Below are positions 16,528 to 19,833 of a stretch of DNA of 19,833 nucleotides, piece by piece. Position numbers and translations under genes: made by a program. Position 1 is the stretch's first letter. Every line of letters starts with the position of its first letter. The stretch comes from Prevotellaceae bacterium UBA1786 (GTDB lineage: Bacteria; Bacteroidota; Bacteroidia; Bacteroidales; Bacteroidaceae). Location: positions 1 through 19,833 of the forward strand of contig DCGE01000197.1 of assembly GCA_002314525.1 (NCBI GenBank). The letters run 5' to 3'. A model generated the notes under the pieces. The model saw nothing but the letters and a program-made list of their open reading frames with translations. It did not search any database and had not been told where the DNA came from.

Positions 16528-18204
16528 TTATTTGTTTTCTTCGAAGATATACTTCAGATTCCACTTGGAGTTGTCAGAAGAGAAGTCGAACTTGGCAAGA
16601 GCCGGAGTACAGTCACCTGCAGAAACAAGTGCGATAGTACCCTTGATATCAAGACCTTCGAACTTCTGAACCTTAGGAACGATACGGTAAGTTCCGTCAG
16701 TGAGCTGGTCGATACGCCAGAGCTGTTCGTTAGCACCTGTATATTTAGGAACTGTGATAACCTGAGCGTCGTTTGTAACTGCAAGTGCGCGGTCAGTGCC
16801 GTTGATCTGGATCTTGTAGTAGAGACCACCGAGATAACCAGTTGAGTCAGTTACTTCAGTGATAGTCCACTTCTGGTGAGGACGTGCCATGTAGTCACCC
16901 ATGCGAGCCCAGATATTGCCCTTTGGCCATGTATCCCATACGTCAATCAGACGCTGCTGAGAGATTGGCTTTGGAGCCTCTTGAGTCTGAGCTGGACGAG
17001 CAGCACCACCCTGAGGAGCAGCACCGAATCCACCCATTCCACCGAAACCGGCAGGAGCACCCTGAGCACCAGCCTGAGCACCTGGAGCAGCCTGAGCAGC
17101 AGGAGCGCCAGCAGGACGGTTTGCGTTCTGTCCGTTGGCAGGACGGTTTGCACCGAATCCACCGAAACCGCCGAATCCCATCATACCGCCGAATCCACCG
17201 CGACGAGGTACTTCGAGACGTACGAAGTCAACAGAGAGTTCAAGAGAATAGCCACGACGTTCTGATTCAATTTCATAGCAACCCTGACGAAGGAGGTCAC
17301 CAGCTACTGGCCAGCCGTTCTTCCAAAGGAGAGGACGGATGCCGAGAGTACTGCGTCCACCCTGATCGAAGTCTGCCTCAAAGTGACAAGACATCTTCTC
17401 AACGCCGTCTTCGATTATTACGCGTCCGAAGTGACCAGGACCAGCAAGGCGTTCACTTGCATTGATAACCATCTTACCACCGCCCTTGATCATATCTCGA
17501 CCCATGTTGTCAACATAAGGACCGGTGACTTTCTTTGAACGGCCTACTATGATGTTGTATGTAGAGTTGACACCGTCACAGCAAGTTCCGTGTGTTCCGA
17601 GAAGATAGTACCAACCATTGTGATACATCATTGCAGAAGCCTCACAGTCGATAGCGACATCAATGGCCTCATTGCCCTCCAAACGATGACCGGTCTTAGG
17701 ATCAAGCTCGACCTGACGGATAAATCCGAAATATGTTCCGTACGTGGCGAAAAGACGGCCTGACGTAGGATCCATGAAGAGACCGATATCAATAGCGTCG
17801 CAATCCTCGTCAACGAGTGAAGAAGCCACTTCGACAGCCTCTGTATAAGCAAAATCAGGAGAGTTTGGATCAAGAGTCTTGTTCCACATTGTAAGGATAC
17901 GGCCTGCATGACCACCACCAAGACCACCACCTGTTGAACTGTAACCTACGAGATAACGGTCACCTATCTTGATAGCATCCGGAGCAGCACCGCCACCGGG
18001 GCGAACAGCACCGCTGTTCCATACCCATCCGTCCTCAGAGATGAGGCCGCCACCACCGGTACCGAAGGTGTAATATTTACCATCACACTCAACAATGGTG
18101 GAAGGATCGTGAATATAAGGAGCACCGACTTGAGCGTCAGCATTTTTTGATGCCAGAACTGACAAAAGGGCCATTGTGCCCAATAGAATTATTCTTGATT
18201 TCAT
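16528..18204 (-). CDS. Secreted GH43 arabinanase-type enzyme with Gly/Ala-rich insert and ricin-like C-terminal domain
   Basis: This 558-residue secreted enzyme has a signal peptide to about residue 25 (ending ADAQ). The five-bladed GH43 domain covers about 28-330: Asp33 in HDPS is the likely base, Asp139 in DAIDIGLFMD the pKa-setting residue, and Glu188 in CEASAMMY the acid. CCDGVNSTYNIIVGRS with TGPYVD is typical of endo-1,5-alpha-L-arabinanases and relatives. Residues ~334-410 are an unusual Gly/Phe/Ala/Pro/Gln/Asn-rich stretch with GFGG and NRPA repeats. The tail (~435-555) has QKW and QLW motifs of a ricin-type beta-trefoil, probably sugar-binding. Expected action is cutting alpha-arabinosyl links in arabinan or arabinose-decorated xylan or xyloglucan. 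It starts 24 bp after the interrupted upstream gene and ends at a strong terminator. Confidence 0.88.
   Translation of the reverse strand: MKSRIILLGTMALLSVLASKNADAQVGAPYIHDPSTIVECDGKYYTFGTGGGGLISEDGWVWNSGAVRPGGGAAPDAIKIGDRYLVGYSSTGGGLGGGHAGRILTMWNKTLDPNSPDFAYTEAVEVASSLVDEDCDAIDIGLFMDPTSGRLFATYGTYFGFIRQVELDPKTGHRLEGNEAIDVAIDCEASAMMYHNGWYYLLGTHGTCCDGVNSTYNIIVGRSKKVTGPYVDNMGRDMIKGGGKMVINASERLAGPGHFGRVIIEDGVEKMSCHFEADFDQGGRSTLGIRPLLWKNGWPVAGDLLRQGCYEIESERRGYSLELSVDFVRLEVPRRGGFGGMMGFGGFGGFGANRPANGQNANRPAGAPAAQAAPGAQAGAQGAPAGFGGMGGFGAAPQGGAARPAQTQEAPKPISQQRLIDVWDTWPKGNIWARMGDYMARPHQKWTITEVTDSTGYLGGLYYKIQINGTDRALAVTNDAQVITVPKYTGANEQLWRIDQLTDGTYRIVPKVQKFEGLDIKGTIALVSAGDCTPALAKFDFSSDNSKWNLKYIFEENK
16990..17205. 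repeat. Low-complexity coding stretch (Gly/Ala/Pro/Gln/Asn-rich) in GH43 gene
   Basis: The codons between the GH43 domain and the ricin-like domain give repeated GFGG, GGFGA, NRPA, AGAP and AQAG peptides. At DNA level blocks such as CCACCGAAACCG and CGAATCCACC recur imperfectly. It probably acts as a flexible, expandable linker. Confidence 0.7.
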
Positions 18205-18228
18205 AGTAATGCCATTTAATAGATTAAC

Positions 18229-19020
18229 TTACTTTGTGGTTACAGTAAAGTTCTTTACCGGATTGCCGTTTTCATCAAGGAAACGAACACAGAAGTCACT
18301 CATACCAGGACCGTTGATGATGGAACCTCTGACGATGTTACGACCTTTCTTGAGAGTGATTCTCTTTGAAACGCAATCATCAGCTACCATACGTCTGTCA
18401 CCTGAAAGGATAACAGCTTCCTCACCGTTGATCCACCACATTGAAGCGGAGTTGGAGCCAACTGCGAGTCTGACATTCTCGAGATCCTCCTAGCATTCAA
18501 TGACTGTATATGCCTCGAAAATAGCGCCATATCTTTCTTTGTCAAGTCCTGTTGCAAAACGGAAAAGCTTAACATTGAAGAGCTTGCTGTCAAGAGCATG
18601 CCAAACAAGAGTTCTCTTTTCAAATTTAGGTTCCTGTGGTCCGGTAGGGGCCTGAGGTCTTCCGCCTGAAAGATTTACAGGTGGCTGAAACTCAACCATA
18701 ACCTTTACTTTCTGTCCGTCAACAGGAAGAGTAGTGAACATTCCCGGATAATACTCCTGAGCAAATGCCTCCCTGATATAACTGTCTGTAAACACAGTGT
18801 TTGAACGATTAGGTTTGCTGATAGGTTCAAGAAGGAGCCAGCGTCTGACGAAACCCTTCTCATCAGGGGTTGCCACCTGATCGGAAGCTTTTGTAAAATA
18901 GCCTGAAAGTGCCTGGTCGATATCAACCTTGGCATTCTTTTTCTGAGCCGAAGCCGAAACGCATGTAAGCAGGGCCAGTGCTGCAACCGCTGCTAAGCGT
19001 ACATTGATTGATTTGTGCAT
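18229..19020 (-). pseudogene. Secreted carbohydrate-binding-like protein interrupted by in-frame TAG
   Basis: From the ATG at 19020 a signal peptide (ending SASAQ, about residue 26) leads into a 176-residue frame that stops at TAG 18492-18490 just after EAYTVIEC. The same frame continues without any shift, EDLENVRLAVGSNSASMWW, to a TAA at 18231-18229. Joined, this would be a 263-residue protein whose second half (WWINGEE, GDRRMVADD, LKKGRN, MSDFCVRFLDENG) looks like a jelly-roll sugar-binding domain. I recall similar proteins in Prevotella near xylan esterases, without certainty. It could be a fresh pseudogene, a truncated secreted protein, a readthrough product or a sequence error. Both halves keep normal codon use. 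GH43 follows 24 bp downstream, probably on the same transcript. Confidence 0.75.
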
Positions 19021-19087
19021 AATTAGAATGATTGGTATTCAGTGTTATTCCATAGTTCTTCCCCAGAAAACATACAGAGAAGACCTA

Positions 19088-19113
19088 CTTCGTAATTTGT
19101 TAAGTTTACGAAG
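19088..19113. repeat. Perfect 8-bp inverted repeat between aspartokinase and the glycan cluster
   Basis: CTTCGTAA (19088-19095) and TTACGAAG (19106-19113) are exact inverse copies around a 10-base A/T-rich spacer. No T-run follows on either strand, so it is not a clear terminator. It lies 68 bp upstream of the first gene of the polysaccharide cluster and could be an operator or part of the leader. No standard Bacteroidetes promoter is visible in this 134-bp gap. Confidence 0.45.
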
Positions 19114-19154
19114 ATAAGTTTTTATACGGAGATTTCCAAAAAGAATATGATTCT

Positions 19155-19832
19155 TTATTGCGATAATGCCAGAACGTACTGCATTGTACGGCGGCTTCCC
19201 TGCTTGAGCAGAATCCTCTTTCCGTTTAGGAAATCGGACTCACGTATATCATTGGGCCTGTAGTTTCTGATGGTAAACAGTTGGAGGCCATCATTATATC
19301 TGATAGAAAAATCGGATCTCAGCTCCCTGAGCATCCCCTGAAGCCTTGATTCATCCCTATCAAAACAAATAGACAACATCAAAGCGGATGTTTGGACCAT
19401 ATTGGCATGGATATTCAGCCTGTCAAATGAAGCAAACAAGGTTTGGAGGTTATGCTCGTTCATAAAAGAGTAATCTCTCGGCATGAAGGAAACCATAGTC
19501 TGCGCATCCTTCACTATATAGGAAGTAGCTCTTTCCTCATCCTTGTTACCGTCAATGACAGTTGGAGGAGCAGAAAGATCCAGAAATGAACGGACAATCA
19601 GTTTGATATCCTTGTTCTGAAGGGGTTTCAGGGTTTTCGGATGAATGATTGAGGCGCCATAGAACGAAAGTTCTATTGTTTCCCTGAATGAGATATGGAA
19701 TATCTGGGAAGTATGTTCAAAACGTTTGGGATCAGCATTGAACAAACCATTGACATCCTTCCAGATGGTAAGGGACGACACTCCCAGGCAGCTGGCAAAA
19801 ATAGCAGCTGAATAGTCAGACCCCTCCCTTCC
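19155..19832 (-). CDS. lysC: Aspartate kinase, C-terminal part (runs off right edge)
   Basis: Aspartokinase phosphorylates aspartate, the first step towards lysine, threonine, methionine and diaminopimelate. The frame is open to the right edge and begins GREGSDYSAAIFASC, the conserved segment of the kinase domain (usually GRGGSDYTA), then SLTIWKDVNGLFNADP and the ELSFYGASIIHPKTL helix. The C-terminal half holds the ACT regulatory region (TMVSFMPRD onward), ending with RNYRPNDIRESDF and RRTMQYVL as in the monofunctional Bacteroidetes type, with no fused homoserine dehydrogenase. About 225 of the usual ~440 residues are present. A GTG at 19781 is internal, not the start. The stop overlaps a weak A/T-rich hairpin (19140-19156). 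Confidence 0.93.
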   Translation of the reverse strand, partial: GREGSDYSAAIFASCLGVSSLTIWKDVNGLFNADPKRFEHTSQIFHISFRETIELSFYGASIIHPKTLKPLQNKDIKLIVRSFLDLSAPPTVIDGNKDEERATSYIVKDAQTMVSFMPRDYSFMNEHNLQTLFASFDRLNIHANMVQTSALMLSICFDRDESRLQGMLRELRSDFSIRYNDGLQLFTIRNYRPNDIRESDFLNGKRILLKQGSRRTMQYVLALSQ

Positions 19833-19833
19833 C

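Noticed and set aside
16876..17465. Plus-strand open frames rich in Ser/Thr or Glu/His opposite the GH43 gene
   Set aside because: They are reverse-strand readings of the repetitive Gly/Ala-rich codons and have no start context or family resemblance.
18468..18490. Strong AGGAGG followed by ATG just after the in-frame TAG, as if starting a new gene
   Set aside because: The frame opened by that ATG is about 30 codons of unrelated sequence, Bacteroidetes rarely use such sites, and the protein-like continuation is in the original frame.
19139..19156. A/T-rich hairpin (AAAGAAT/ATTCTTT) at the end of the aspartokinase gene as a terminator
   Set aside because: The stem has no G/C clamp, overlaps the stop codon and has only a short T-run, so it is too weak to call.

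Overview
The window looks like chromosome from a gut- or rumen-type Bacteroidales, most likely Prevotella or a close relative (inference). The reasons are Bacteroidetes-style promoters (TTTG, about 20 nt, then TAnnTTTGCA), near absence of Shine-Dalgarno sites, prfB with no programmed frameshift, a DUF4292 lipoprotein next to a TPR protein, and a set of secreted plant-polysaccharide enzymes. Almost everything is on the minus strand, so transcription runs from high to low coordinates. No rRNA, tRNA, CRISPR array or intact mobile element was found.

Right edge (19155-19833): the 3' part of a Bacteroidetes-type aspartokinase. Next comes a polysaccharide-degradation cluster (10731-19020): a secreted carbohydrate-binding-like protein broken by an in-frame TAG, a GH43 arabinanase-type enzyme with a Gly/Ala-rich insert and ricin-like tail, an intrinsic terminator, a SASA/CE6-like acetylesterase, a GH3 beta-glycosidase with a PA14 insert, and a GH31 alpha-glycosidase with a PA14-like domain. 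The last three overlap by 4-8 nt. Together they could deacetylate and trim an arabinose/xylose-decorated plant glycan such as xyloglucan or arabinoxylan. No SusC/SusD pair is visible.

Middle (4246-10621): a housekeeping operon reading dut - TPR protein - DUF4292 lipoprotein - EnvC-like degenerate LytM protein - prfB - CYTH protein. It has small gaps or ATGA overlaps and starts from a good Bacteroidetes promoter that lies inside a 12-bp-arm inverted repeat. A VanZ-like membrane protein on the plus strand converges on and overlaps the CYTH gene.

Left part (1-3769): an NSS sodium symporter, a membrane-anchored helix-hairpin-helix protein, the decayed remnant of a PIN-domain toxin gene, a uridine-phosphorylase-like enzyme, and the start of an ABC ATPase that runs off the left edge.

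The most interesting pattern is the recurrence of different 7-bp tandem repeats at functionally sensitive places. One perfect array and one imperfect array lie in the signal-peptide codons of the GH31 and GH3 genes, where gain or loss of one unit gives an early stop. Others encode the linkers of the helix-hairpin-helix protein, or sit directly before the prfB start. This suggests, but does not prove, slippage-driven on/off switching of the two glycosidases.
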